Of a stretch of 64,000 bases of DNA, positions 50,227 to 58,693 are shown in pieces (within the stretch, counting starts at the first letter, position 1; every line of letters begins with the position of its first letter). Origin of the DNA: Pseudonocardia benzenivorans CB1190 (GTDB lineage Bacteria > Actinomycetota > Actinomycetes > Mycobacteriales > Pseudonocardiaceae); contig NC_015312.1 of the NCBI RefSeq assembly GCF_000196675.2, positions 2,418,001-2,482,000 on the forward strand. The letters are read 5' to 3'. A program made the translations under genes and the position numbers. The notes below the pieces were generated by a model. That model was not told the DNA's origin and made no database searches. It saw only the letters and a list, made by a program, of their open reading frames with translations.

Positions 50227-50952
50227 GTGCGAGCCGAGGAACCGACGGTTCGGGTCGAGGACGGTCCCGACGCCCGGATGGTGGTGTGCACCGGGGAGCT
50301 CACCGTCGCGGGGGCGAGCTCCCTGCACCGTGTCCTGCGCAAGCACCTTCTCGACCGCGGCCGGCTGCTCGTCGACGTGGCGGCGCTCCGGCCCACCTCG
50401 GCGGCGCAGACCACCGTCTTCGCGACGGTGCTGGCGCGCGCGGGCGGATGGCCGCACGCGCGGATGGTGCTGGTCGCCCCGGACGGCCCGGTCGTGCGCG
50501 TCATGCGGCTCGCCGGTCACGACCGCGAGGTGCCCCTCGCCGCCGACCGCGCGGCGGCTCTGGTCCGGCTCGACAGCCCGCCGGACCGCGTGCGGCGGAC
50601 CACCGAGCTGCCGCAGGGGTCGCACGCACCGGGCTTCGTCCGCGAGCTCGTCCGGCTCGCGTGCGACGACTGGGAGCTTCCCGACGAGCTCCGCGACCGG
50701 GCCGTCGTGGTCGCGGACGAGCTGACGTCGAACGCGGTCCGGCACACGTCGGGGGCGGGGGAGCTGGTGCTGACCCTCGACGCGCGCGGGCTGCGGGTGG
50801 CCGTCCGCGACGGGTCGCCGACGCTGCCCACGCTCCCGGCCGGGCCGGCGCGCGGGCTCGGCGTCGTCGCCGCGCTGAGCGACGCCCAGGGCGTGACCCC
50901 GCACCGCGACGGCAAGACGATGTGGGTCCTGCTGCGCCGATCTGCTCGGTGA
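50227..50952 (+). CDS. STAS-like / RsbW-type ATPase fusion
   Basis: 241 residues from GTG 50227, with GAGGGGAGGA upstream. Residues ~1-110 form a STAS-like fold (VVCTGELTVAGASSLHRVL...LLVDVAALRPTSAAQTTVFATVL); residues ~125-235 are an HATPase_c of the RsbW type (DELTSNAVRHTSGAGELVLTL and GLRVAVRDGSP). The ATPase would phosphorylate an anti-anti-sigma factor, and the STAS part may be its own antagonist. Followed by a perfect 30-bp palindrome. Confidence 0.82.
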   Translation: MRAEEPTVRVEDGPDARMVVCTGELTVAGASSLHRVLRKHLLDRGRLLVDVAALRPTSAAQTTVFATVLARAGGWPHARMVLVAPDGPVVRVMRLAGHDREVPLAADRAAALVRLDSPPDRVRRTTELPQGSHAPGFVRELVRLACDDWELPDELRDRAVVVADELTSNAVRHTSGAGELVLTLDARGLRVAVRDGSPTLPTLPAGPARGLGVVAALSDAQGVTPHRDGKTMWVLLRRSAR

Positions 50953-50958
50953 GCGCCC

Positions 50959-50988
50959 GGCCCGGCTCGGCCGCGGCCGAGCCGGGCC
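50959..50988. terminator. 30-bp perfect palindrome
   Basis: Fifteen bases to each side of CCGCGG centre form a perfect stem without loop, 7 bases after the STAS-HATPase stop. A second GC hairpin follows at about 51037-51060. Confidence 0.7.
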
Positions 50989-51098
50989 GGCCTTTGCGAC
51001 GCAGGGCGTGGACGAGCCGCCGCGCCGCACGGGAACGGCGCCGCCGACAGCGGCGCGGCGCCGGGATTGCGCGGGCGGGCCGGGGGTAGCCCGCGCCG

Positions 51099-52549
51099 GT
51101 GAACACAGCGCGTGAGCGGCTGCAGCGGGTCCGTCTCGACTTCACCGAGCTGCACCCCGACCAGCTCGCCGGCATGGAGCACCTGCTCGCCGGACACGAC
51201 GTCCTCGCCGTGCTGCCGACCGGGGCGGGCAAGTCCGCGATCTACCAGGTACCGGCAGTCCTGCTCGACGGACCGACGGTCGTCGTGTCACCGCTGGTCG
51301 CGCTGCAGCACGACCAGCAGCGCGGACTCGCCGACCGCGATGTCCCGGAGGCGGTCACCGTCAACGCGAGCCAGGCCGCGGCCCGGACGCGGCACGCATG
51401 GGAGGCCCTCGCGGACGGGCGGGCCGAATATGTGTTCCTCGCCCCCGCACAGCTGGCGAAGGACGTCGTCGTCGCGCGCCTGCTGGAAGCGGGCGTCGGT
51501 CTGTTCGTCGTCGACGAGGCGCACTGCGTGTCGGAGTGAGGCCACGACTTCCGCCCGACTACCTGCGCATCGGTGCGGTGATCGATCGGCTGGGGCATCC
51601 GCCGGTGGCCGCGTCGACGGCCACGGCCGCCCTGCCGCTGCGCGCCGACATCGTCGAGCGGCTAGGGCTGCGCGCGCCGCGGGAGGTCGTCGCGAGCGTC
51701 GACCGACCGGAGCTGCACCTGGCGGTCCAGGTCCACGCCGACGACGGTCTGCGGCACCGCGAGATCGTCGAGCGGGTGGCGGGAGCTGCCGAAGCCGGGG
51801 CTGGTCTACGTCGCCACTCGCAAGGAGGCCGAACGCTACGCCGAGCTGCTCGCGGCCGCGGCTCCGGACGTGCGGGCGGCGCACCACCACGCGGGACTGC
51901 GACGGGCGCGCGACGAGTGCACGACGCCTTCCTCGCGTCCGGGTTGGACGTCGTCGTCGCACGTCCGGGTTCGGGATGAGCATCGACAAGCCCGACGTGC
52001 GGTGCGTGCCGCACGCCGCGACACCCGGCTCGCTCGACGCGTACTTCCAGCAGATCGGGCGCGCCGGACGCGACGGGGAGCCCGCGACGATCGAGCTGCA
52101 CCACCATCACGACGACCTGCGCCTGCAGCGGTTCCTCGTCGCCCGCCGGCCGAGGCCGGACGCGCTGCGGGCCGTGCTCGACGCCGTGGCGGACGGCCCG
52201 GTCACCGGCGCCGAGCTCGGCGAACGCACGGGGCTGTCCCGGCAGCGGCGCACGACCGCGGTGAACCTGCTGGAACAGGTCGGGGCGTTGCGGCACGAGG
52301 ACGGACGGATCGTCCGCGCGAACGCCGCCGACCTGCCGGCGGGGGAGGCCGTCCGAGGCTGCGCCGGAGGCGGCGACGGCCGCTCGGGGCGCACGCCGAG
52401 CACCCCGGTCCGGCACGCCGAGTGGGGACGGGGTCGTACTCGCGACGGAGGCCGACCGGCCCACCGTGCTGTTCGACGAGCGCGGCTACGCCACGCTCTC
52501 CCGCGAGGCGGTGGCGGAGAACGACCTGCTCGAGGTCCGGGAGGGTTGA
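51099..52549 (+). pseudogene. recQ-type helicase pseudogene
   Basis: The frame from 51099 encodes a RecQ N-terminus (LAVLPTGAGKSAIYQVPAV, VVVSPLVALQHDQ, FVVDEAHCVSE) and stops at TGA 51537-51539, where Trp belongs. Downstream the homology continues, but in shifting frames: lesions are near 51556 (missing C), 51780 (extra G), 51918 and 51969 (missing bases), and a last one near 52353. Later parts such as GMSIDKPDVR, QIGRAGRDGEP and a C-terminal winged helix remain recognisable, and the end reads REAVAENDLLEVREG. At least five lesions make it non-functional. Confidence 0.85.
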
Positions 52550-52832
52550 GTCCGGGAGGGCCGGGTCGGCGTGACCGGGCCGGTGGTCCCGGGTCGGTGG
52601 CGGATGGCGGCCGGGGTGGTTCGGCCACCACCCGCCAACGGTTGTCGCGATGTGGTCTGCGTGGCCACTCGGGGGGCGATCGGCCACGCCGGTGGTGGAG
52701 GGTGGCGCTCACCTCCTCTCGGCGCGGGTGGATCGGTCGGGTCGTCGACCGTTCGGCGCCGTCACGGGGCATGCCGTCCGGTCGGTGCGGGGAAACGTCA
52801 CCAGGCGTCGGTGCCGCGGTGCCGTCAGCCGT

Positions 52833-53345
52833 TCAGTGGGCACCCGCGGCGGCGCGGACCGCGTCGCTCCCTGGCGCCTCCCGCCGCGACGGCTTCTCCT
52901 GCCGGGGGTCCGCCGGATCGCGCTCGTCGGCGCCGGTCGAGGCGTCCCGCGCATCCGCGGGAACGGCGGCGCGGAAGGAGCTGAAGAGGAAGCGGACCGG
53001 CGCCGCACCGGCATCGCGGTCCGCGTGCGGACCGGCGGGGGCGTCGACCCGGGTCGTCACGACTCCCGCCGTGTCGAGGGGGTCGAGCTGGGCGAGGAGG
53101 CGCGCGAGGTCGAGTGGCGCCTCGCGCGGCTCGACGGGGGACTGGGCGAGGGTCCGGTGCAGCGATCCGGTTCGCCAGCCGTGCCGGTCGCCGGCGCCCG
53201 CGGGGGTGGGGACGACGACGTCGACCAACCACCGTGGCGTGCCGCCGTACACCGCAGGCGTCGGCCGCACGACGATCTCGCTGATCCGGTCCGCGCGGAC
53301 GAGGCCGCCGTCGCACATCTGCAGCCACACGTGCTCGAGGCTCAT
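52833..53345 (-). CDS. Hypothetical protein
   Basis: 170 residues from ATG 53345, with AGGAG six bases upstream. N-terminal SLEHVWLQMCDGGLVRADRISEIVVRPTP followed by GGTPRWLVDVVVPTPAGAGDRHGW appears as a beta-rich fold; the C-terminal half is Asp/Arg/Ala-rich, and no domain is recognised. It is divergent from the MerR gene, across a low-GC promoter region. Confidence 0.7.
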   Translation of the reverse strand: MSLEHVWLQMCDGGLVRADRISEIVVRPTPAVYGGTPRWLVDVVVPTPAGAGDRHGWRTGSLHRTLAQSPVEPREAPLDLARLLAQLDPLDTAGVVTTRVDAPAGPHADRDAGAAPVRFLFSSFRAAVPADARDASTGADERDPADPRQEKPSRREAPGSDAVRAAAGAH

Positions 53346-53579
53346 GAGAACTCCTGCTCGGTTCCCCGGTCCGGGGTCATTGCCCGTGCCGATGCTCAAG
53401 TCACCTTGCCGAATATCTGTAGTCTAGAGAAGAGTTTCTCCGTCTGCAAGAGCGGAATTCCAGTGATCACCTGGGTGGACACCCGGCGGGGCATGTACCG
53501 AAACTCTGCTGTCAAGAGTAGAGGTTCCTGTATTCGTCGGCTACAGGGTGTCCGGTAGGCTCGAGTCGAAGGAGGTGAC
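53346..53579. other. Low-GC divergent promoter region
   Basis: Roughly half A+T, in sharp contrast to the surrounding sequence. Contains CCTGTA-N9-TACAGG at 53527-53547, ahead of the MerR gene, and ACTCT-N7-AGAGT near 53503. A 61-codon frame on the minus strand (53581-53396) is present but no homologue is recognised. Confidence 0.5.
53527..53547. promoter_or_regulatory. MerR-type operator CCTGTA-N9-TACAGG
   Basis: A perfect 6-9-6 dyad, 32 bases before the MerR ATG. MerR proteins bind dyads within overlong promoter spacers, so an autoregulatory role is plausible. Confidence 0.5.
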
Positions 53580-54116
53580 ATGAACGGACTCGACCGGCTC
53601 GACGACGAGGACTACCCGTCGGTGTCGATGGGGCAGGCAGCGGAGCTGCTCGGCGTGCAGCCCGCCTTCCTGCGCAGCCTCGACACCGCGGGTGTGCTGC
53701 ACCCGCACCGTACGGCCGGCGGGCATCGTCGGTACTCCCGGCGCCAGCTCGCCCAGGCGGTCCGGCTGCGGGCGCTCCTCGATGCCGGGCACAGTCTCGT
53801 CTCCGCCCAGACGATCGTCGACCTGGAGAAGCGGGTCGCGGCGAGCGACGACGCACGCCGCCGTGCGGACGACGCGCGCGACGAGGCCCGCCGCGACCGC
53901 GACCACGCCGAGGCCGCGCGGGAACGGGCGACCGACGAGCAGCGCCGGGCGATCCGCGACCGCGACGACGCCCGTACCGACCTGCGGAAGCGCACCGACC
54001 AGCTCCGTCAGGCCCAGCGCGAGCTCGACGAGGCCCGTCACGAGATCTCGGCGCTGACCGACCGGTTGGACCGCGCCCACGCGTCCGCGGTGGAGGAGAG
54101 TGCCACGTCCGGCTGA
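53580..54116 (+). CDS. MerR-family regulator with long coiled coil
   Basis: 178 residues from ATG 53580, with GGAGG five bases before. The winged HTH reads SMGQAAELLGVQPAFLRSLDTAGVLHPHRTAGGHRRYSRRQLAQAVRLRALLDAG. The rest is one highly charged coiled coil of Arg/Asp/Ala heptads from ~residue 78. HspR-like length and fold. CCTGTA-N9-TACAGG, 32 bases before the start, is a likely operator. Confidence 0.83.
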   Translation: MNGLDRLDDEDYPSVSMGQAAELLGVQPAFLRSLDTAGVLHPHRTAGGHRRYSRRQLAQAVRLRALLDAGHSLVSAQTIVDLEKRVAASDDARRRADDARDEARRDRDHAEAARERATDEQRRAIRDRDDARTDLRKRTDQLRQAQRELDEARHEISALTDRLDRAHASAVEESATSG

Positions 54117-54155
54117 CCGCGGCCGCGCTGAGCCGGACGTGGCAGTCGGCGGCGG

Positions 54156-54494
54156 TCAGCGGCCGGTGGTCTCCTTGACGGTCCCGCCGGCGTCCTGGGC
54201 GCGCGTCCGGACGTCCTGCGCGGCCGACCGGCCCTCCTCCTGCACGGTCGAGGCGGCGTCCTGGGCGGTCTGCTGGACCGACTGCGCCGACTGCTGCGCC
54301 GGTTCGCGGAGGTTCTCGACGAGCTCCTTCGTCTTCTCCTGCGCCTGCCCGCCGAGGGGCTGCCCGGCCTCGACGGGCTTGTCCTTGACCTGCTCGGCGA
54401 GATCCTGTTCCTGCCGCGTGGCGGGCAGCAGCGACGACACGAGCGGGATCGTCGTTCGAGGTGGTGGGCTGCGGGTGGTCGTAGGGGGCGTCAA
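54156..54494 (-). pseudogene. Truncated DUF3618-type protein gene
   Basis: The C-terminal part VSSLLPATRQEQDLAEQVKDK...LREPAQQSAQSVQQTAQDAASTVQEEGRSAAQDVRTRAQDAGGTVKETTGR matches the tail of DUF3618 membrane-associated proteins. Their N-terminal half (I-R-x-x-I-E-x-T-R motif and helices before GWLVSSLLP) is absent: the frame instead begins with TTG 54494 (GAGGAGG six bases upstream) and ~20 unrelated Thr/Pro residues. The alternative frame there reads DAPYDHPQPTTSNDDP, which looks like the original N-terminus. An internal deletion is inferred. A shortened product of up to 112 residues may still be made. Confidence 0.6.
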
Positions 54495-54505
54495 GGGGGT
54501 CCTCC

Positions 54506-54775
54506 TCACCGGCTCCTCAGGGCGTCGGGAACCTGCTCGAGCGTGTCGACGGTCCGTTCGGGGGTCGGGGGTCGGGTTGGTACGGCGCAGGTTCGATCGG
54601 CCGATCGCGTAACCGACGGCGGCGATCACGGCCCACACGGCGGCGACGATCAGGCCGGCCCAGCTGCCGTCCATCACGTTCGTGAGGCCCGCCCACAGCG
54701 CGACGGACAGGTACGGGCCGGACCGGGCTGCGAGTAGGTCGGCGCGTAGGGATCTGTGGGTGTGGGCGGGACACC
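54506..54775 (-). pseudogene. Broken phage-holin-family (PF07332-type) gene
   Basis: The last TM hairpin, LSVALWAGLTNVMDGSWAGLIVAAVWAVIAAVGYAIGRSNLRR, matches the C-terminus of actinobacterial phage-holin-family proteins. The following N-P-T-P-E-R-T-V-D-T-L-E-Q-V-P-D-A-L tail needs removal of one of two tandem 7-bp copies (TCGGGGG at 54558-54564 and 54565-54571) to be read in frame. The disordered N-terminus (TDPYAPTYSQP) is in a third frame, directly joined to the hairpin, so the central amphipathic region is also deleted. It ends with TGA 54508-54506, followed by the ribosome site of the DUF3618 relic. Confidence 0.6.
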
Positions 54776-55339
54776 GGCCGCGGGCGTGCCCGGGGTGGGC
54801 GTCACCGGGCGCGGGGGCACGCCCGGCCATGTCGCGCCGGAGATGCGACCTCGGCCCCCTCGGACCGGGCGGTGTCCGCGGCCTGCGTGTCCACTCACCC
54901 GCAGCCGCGTCGACTGGCTGCCGCGCGCCCGCGCAGCGCGAACACCCCGCCACCCGGCCTGCCGACGTTGCCCAGGCCGGGCGGGGCCACTGGCCCGCGC
55001 CGACGGCTGACGCACCCGGCGACGCGCCCGCGACCACACGACCCGGCGCCGAGCCGCCCGACGGGGTGGGCCGCGACGGCGCGGCCGCCCGCGACGCGGC
55101 CGCCCGCGACGGGCCGCCCTCCACGAGGCCGCCCTCGACCGGGGCCGCCCTCGACGTGGACGTGCGCCGGGTCGTGCTGCCGGCCGGCGTCGGGGTGGAC
55201 CGGTTGCCGAATCGCAATGCCCCGTCGCTTGTCCTCGATCGCCGGGAGCCGTTAACGTCCGATATGCGGTGAAGTTTTGTCCAAATAGTGGATAGGCGGT
55301 GCTCTTCGCCGCCCTCGACGGCCGCGCCGGAGGACTCCC
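54776..55339. other. 564-base region without a supported gene
   Basis: No recognisable protein on either strand. Very GC-rich to ~55250, with simple direct repeats of GCGGCCGCCCGCGACG near 55080-55115. Then the sequence becomes AT-richer and carries a palindrome at 55278, ahead of the lipoprotein gene. Confidence 0.5.
55278..55294. promoter_or_regulatory. Candidate operator TGTCCA-N5-TGGATA
   Basis: A near-perfect 6-5-6 inverted repeat (5 of 6 pairs) in a locally AT-rich stretch, 45 bases before the lipoprotein ATG. The IclR regulator at 57913-58554 is a possible binder. Confidence 0.45.
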
Positions 55340-56527
55340 ATGGGGATCGTTCGTCCTGTCAGTACACGGGTGGTACGCCGCGGAGCGGTCGCGGTGGCGG
55401 CGCTCGCGCTCGCTCTCACGGCGTGCAGCACCGGTGGTGGAGGCAGTGCAGGTGGCACCGGCTCCGGGGCCGCCAACACGGTCCCGCCCGCGGTGACCGA
55501 AAACGTCGCCAAGTACAAGGCCCTGCCCACGTTCACTCCGCCTGGCCCGCCGATCGACCCCACCACGTTGCGCGGCAAGCGGATGTACCTCATCCCGCTG
55601 GTGCCGAACCCGTTCAACCAGAGCATCCAGGAGACGATGCAGGCGATCGCCCAGAAGATCGGGATGGAGTTCACGATCTATCCCAACCAGGGCAAGCCGT
55701 CGGAATGGGTGCAGGGTATGAACGCGGCTCTGACCGCGAAGCCCGACATCATCGTGCTCAGCACCGCGCCGGACCCGCGCACGCTGCAGCCCCAGCTCGC
55801 CGCGGCCAAGGCCGCCGGAATCCCGGTCCTGGTCACGCACTTCTACGACGACTCCTCACCCGTCCCCCCGGCGTGTGAGGGTTGCGCCGCCGGCGTGACC
55901 GCGCTGGTCACCGCCCCGTTCAACGTCGCGGGCAAGGCGGCCGCGGACTGGATCATCGCCGACTCCAAGGCCAACGCCAACGTCCTGCTCATCGGCGGCG
56001 CCGACGTGCTCCCGAGCCCGGCGACACTCGACACCATCAGCAAGGAGTTCGCCGCGGAGTGCCCGGCCTGCAAGGTGACGGTCAAGAACATCCCGGTGTC
56101 GGACTGGAACACCAAGACCCAGAGCGAGATCCAGTCCGCGCTGACCGCCGACCCCTCGATCAACTACGTCTACCCGCTCTACGACGCGATGGTCGCCGGC
56201 GCGGTGCCCGCGATCCAGACCCTCGGCCGGGCCGGCCAGGTCAAGGTCGTCAGCTACAACGGCTCGCCGTACGCCCTCAAGCTCATCCAGGAGGGCGACA
56301 TCGTGGCGATGAACGTCGGGGAGGACACCGTCGGCATCGGCTACGCGTCCATGGACCAGGCCTTCCGGATCCTGCTCGGGCAGCCGACGGTCGACGAGCG
56401 CACCCCGATCCGCATCTGGGACAAGACGAACGTGAACGAGGCCGGCGTCCCGCCGGAGGTCGGCAAGGGCTACGGCGGCGCGCTGCCGGCCGGGTTCCTG
56501 AAGTTGTGGGGCCTGCCGGCGTCGTGA
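55340..56527 (+). CDS. ABC transporter substrate-binding lipoprotein
   Basis: 395 residues from ATG 55340 with GGAGG upstream. Signal peptide with lipobox LTAC (Cys at residue ~30), Gly/Ser-rich linker, then a type-1 periplasmic-binding fold: MYLIPLVPNPFNQSIQETMQAIAQKIGMEFTIYPNQGKPSEWVQGMNAAL. It is related to the lipoprotein at 4335-5453 in fold but not closely. No permease or ATPase is adjacent. It is followed by a CoA transferase, suggesting the ligand may be degraded via an acyl-CoA. Confidence 0.85.
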   Translation: MGIVRPVSTRVVRRGAVAVAALALALTACSTGGGGSAGGTGSGAANTVPPAVTENVAKYKALPTFTPPGPPIDPTTLRGKRMYLIPLVPNPFNQSIQETMQAIAQKIGMEFTIYPNQGKPSEWVQGMNAALTAKPDIIVLSTAPDPRTLQPQLAAAKAAGIPVLVTHFYDDSSPVPPACEGCAAGVTALVTAPFNVAGKAAADWIIADSKANANVLLIGGADVLPSPATLDTISKEFAAECPACKVTVKNIPVSDWNTKTQSEIQSALTADPSINYVYPLYDAMVAGAVPAIQTLGRAGQVKVVSYNGSPYALKLIQEGDIVAMNVGEDTVGIGYASMDQAFRILLGQPTVDERTPIRIWDKTNVNEAGVPPEVGKGYGGALPAGFLKLWGLPAS

Positions 56528-56573
56528 CGACGGGTTCGGCCGCTCGCCGCGGGCACGTGGCCCACACCTGCAC

Positions 56574-57863
56574 GTGGCGAGCGGAGCCCCGGCCCGTCCC
56601 GACCGGCCGGTTCCGACGGTGACGCCGGAGGAGCCGCCCGGGGACGCACCGGACGGGCACCGGCCGCCGCTGGCCGGCGTGCGCGTGATCGAACTGGGCA
56701 ACTTCGTCGCCGCGCCGTCGGCCGCGCGCCTGCTGGGCGAGTTCGGTGCGGAGATCATCAAGATCGAACAGCCCGGCGTCGGGGACGAGGTCCGGCGCTG
56801 GCGGCTGGGCCGAGGCGAGACGTCGATGATGTGGCGGACCCTGGCACGCAACAAGAAGTCGGTGACACTCGACCTGCGTCGGCCCGAAGGTCAGGACCTG
56901 GTGCGCCGGCTCGCCGCGACCGCCGACGTCGTGCTGGAGAACTACCGCCCCGGGACGCTCGAGAAGTGGGGGATCGCCCCGGACGTGCTGCGCCGCGACA
57001 ACCCGTCGCTCGTCGTCGTGCGCATCTCGGGCTACGGCCAGACCGGGCCCTACCGCGACCGCCCGGGGTTCGGCGGGGTCGCCGAAGCGCTGGGCGGCCT
57101 GCGTCACCTCACCGGGCACCCGGACCGCCCGCCGACCCGCGTCGGAGTCAGCCTGGGTGACCAGCTCGCCGGCCTGCACGCCGTGATCGGCGCCCTGCTG
57201 GGGCTGCGGGCGCGTGAGCGCCGGCCGGCCGAGGAGGGCGAGACCGTCGACGTCGCGCTGTACGAGGCCGTGTACTCGATCATGGAGGGGCTCGTCCCCG
57301 AGTACTCCGCGTACGGGCTGGTCCGGGAGCGCTCCGGCAACGCGATCCCGGGCGTCGCACCGTCGAACACCTACCCGTGCCGCGACGGCGACTGGGTGGT
57401 CATCGGCGCCAACTCCGACACCCTGTTCCGGCGGCTCATGATCGCGATCGGCCGCGACGACCTCGCCACCGACGCGCGGTTGCGCGGGAACGCCGGCCGG
57501 GCCGCCCACGCCACCATGCTCGACGACGCGATCGCCGCGTTCACCGTGACCCGGCGGCTCGACGAGATGAGCGCGATCCTCGACGCGGCTCAGGTCCCGG
57601 GCGGGCCGATCTACTCGGCTGCCGACATCGTCGCCGACCCCCACTTCCGGGCCCGCGACATGCTGGTCCCGCTCGACGTCGTCGTCGAGGACGAGGTCGA
57701 GACCGTGCCGTTCCCGGGGGTCGTGCCCAAGCTGGCCCGCCGGCCGGGGGCCATCCGCTGGCTCGGGCCCGAGCTCGGCGAGCACACCGACGAGGTCCTC
57801 GTCGAGCTGCTCGGCCTGGCCCCGGAGGAGATCGCCCAGCTGCGCGGCGACGGGGTCGTCTGA
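56574..57863 (+). CDS. CaiB/BaiF-family CoA transferase
   Basis: Up to 429 residues; GTG 56574 or GTG 56619 (neither has a strong ribosome site). Family III CoA transferase features: VIELGNFVAAPSAARLLGEFGAEIIKIE, the NKKSVTLDL and RPEGQDLVRRL block, ENYRPGTLEKWGI and SGYGQTGPYRDRPGFG. The catalytic Asp is in the VSLGDQLAGLHA helix. It would transfer CoA between carboxylic acids. It sits just after the binding lipoprotein and before the IclR regulator. Confidence 0.9.
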   Translation: MASGAPARPDRPVPTVTPEEPPGDAPDGHRPPLAGVRVIELGNFVAAPSAARLLGEFGAEIIKIEQPGVGDEVRRWRLGRGETSMMWRTLARNKKSVTLDLRRPEGQDLVRRLAATADVVLENYRPGTLEKWGIAPDVLRRDNPSLVVVRISGYGQTGPYRDRPGFGGVAEALGGLRHLTGHPDRPPTRVGVSLGDQLAGLHAVIGALLGLRARERRPAEEGETVDVALYEAVYSIMEGLVPEYSAYGLVRERSGNAIPGVAPSNTYPCRDGDWVVIGANSDTLFRRLMIAIGRDDLATDARLRGNAGRAAHATMLDDAIAAFTVTRRLDEMSAILDAAQVPGGPIYSAADIVADPHFRARDMLVPLDVVVEDEVETVPFPGVVPKLARRPGAIRWLGPELGEHTDEVLVELLGLAPEEIAQLRGDGVV

Positions 57864-57912
57864 CCGCACTCACGGGCGCTCCGAGGGGCGGGCGCCCGCC
57901 GGCCGGCCGGGG

Positions 57913-58554
57913 TCAGTCCGACGCCGTGGCCGCGGCGATCTCGATCTCCTTCGCGGCGGCCATCACCGCCTCGGCGTAGCGGGAACCCGGGTCGGTGCCC
58001 AGCCGCTCCACCGGGCCGGAGAGGCACACCGCCGCGACGAGCTGACGGCCGCTGTAGACCGGGGCGCTGACCGACGCGATCCCCGCCACGCGCTCCCCGA
58101 CGCTCTGCACCCACCCGGCCCGCAGGGCGTCCTCGTCACCGAGCAGCAGCCGGCCCGCCGATCCCTTGTGGACGGTGAGCAGCGCGCCGACGGGCACCAT
58201 GGTGCGCAGCTCCTCCGACGACTCGATCGAGACCACGACGAGCCGGTGCGGGCCCCGGCGGACGAACAGCTGCGTGCTCTCGCCCGTGTCGGCGGAGAGC
58301 CGGCCCAGGACGGGCGTCGCGATCTGGGACAGGCTCGCGGTCGCGAACCGGCTACCGGTGACGAGCAGCCCGCGCTCGTCGCGGGACACGAACCCGTGCG
58401 TCTCCAGGGCCGCGACGAGCCGGTGTGTCGTGGTCCGCGGGAACTCGACGGACTCGGCGAGCTCCTGGAATCCCAGCGGCTGGCGGCGCTCGACCTGGTT
58501 GAGCAGGTGCATTGCCTTGTCGAGCACCCCGACCCCGCTGACCAGGTAATCCAC
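57913..58554 (-). CDS. IclR-family transcriptional regulator
   Basis: 213 residues from GTG 58554. N-terminal winged HTH (GFQELAESVEFPRTTTHRLVAALETHGFVSRD) and the IclR effector domain with LFVRRGPHRLVVVSIESSEELR, HKGSAGRLLLG, and SVSAPVYSGRQLVAAVCLSGP. Slightly short for the family (~250). The -10-like TAGACT lies 7 bases before the start codon, so the transcript may be leaderless, and GACTCGAGTC sits between them. Convergent with the CoA transferase; probably controls the lipoprotein and transferase genes. Confidence 0.85.
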   Translation of the reverse strand: MDYLVSGVGVLDKAMHLLNQVERRQPLGFQELAESVEFPRTTTHRLVAALETHGFVSRDERGLLVTGSRFATASLSQIATPVLGRLSADTGESTQLFVRRGPHRLVVVSIESSEELRTMVPVGALLTVHKGSAGRLLLGDEDALRAGWVQSVGERVAGIASVSAPVYSGRQLVAAVCLSGPVERLGTDPGSRYAEAVMAAAKEIEIAAATASD

Positions 58555-58564
58555 GACTCGAGTC
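58555..58564. promoter_or_regulatory. Palindrome GACTCGAGTC at the IclR start
   Basis: A perfect 10-bp palindrome directly adjoins the GTG start on the minus strand and overlaps the putative -10 (TAGACT, 58567-58562). It could block transcription when bound. Confidence 0.5.
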
Positions 58565-58693
58565 TAGTGCTGCGCGCCGGTCCGGACCTGCCGTCGTCGA
58601 TTGGTGCCCCCGCCCTGTGCACCCTCGCCGGCGTCGGGGCCGGGCGCCGCCCTCGCGGTGGGTCGAACCTCCGATGGTCGCTCCCGAGCGGGG

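Noticed and set aside
53396..53581. 61-codon minus-strand frame as a transposase remnant
   Set aside because: Sequence is unlike any transposase or integrase I can recognise; only low GC content drew attention.
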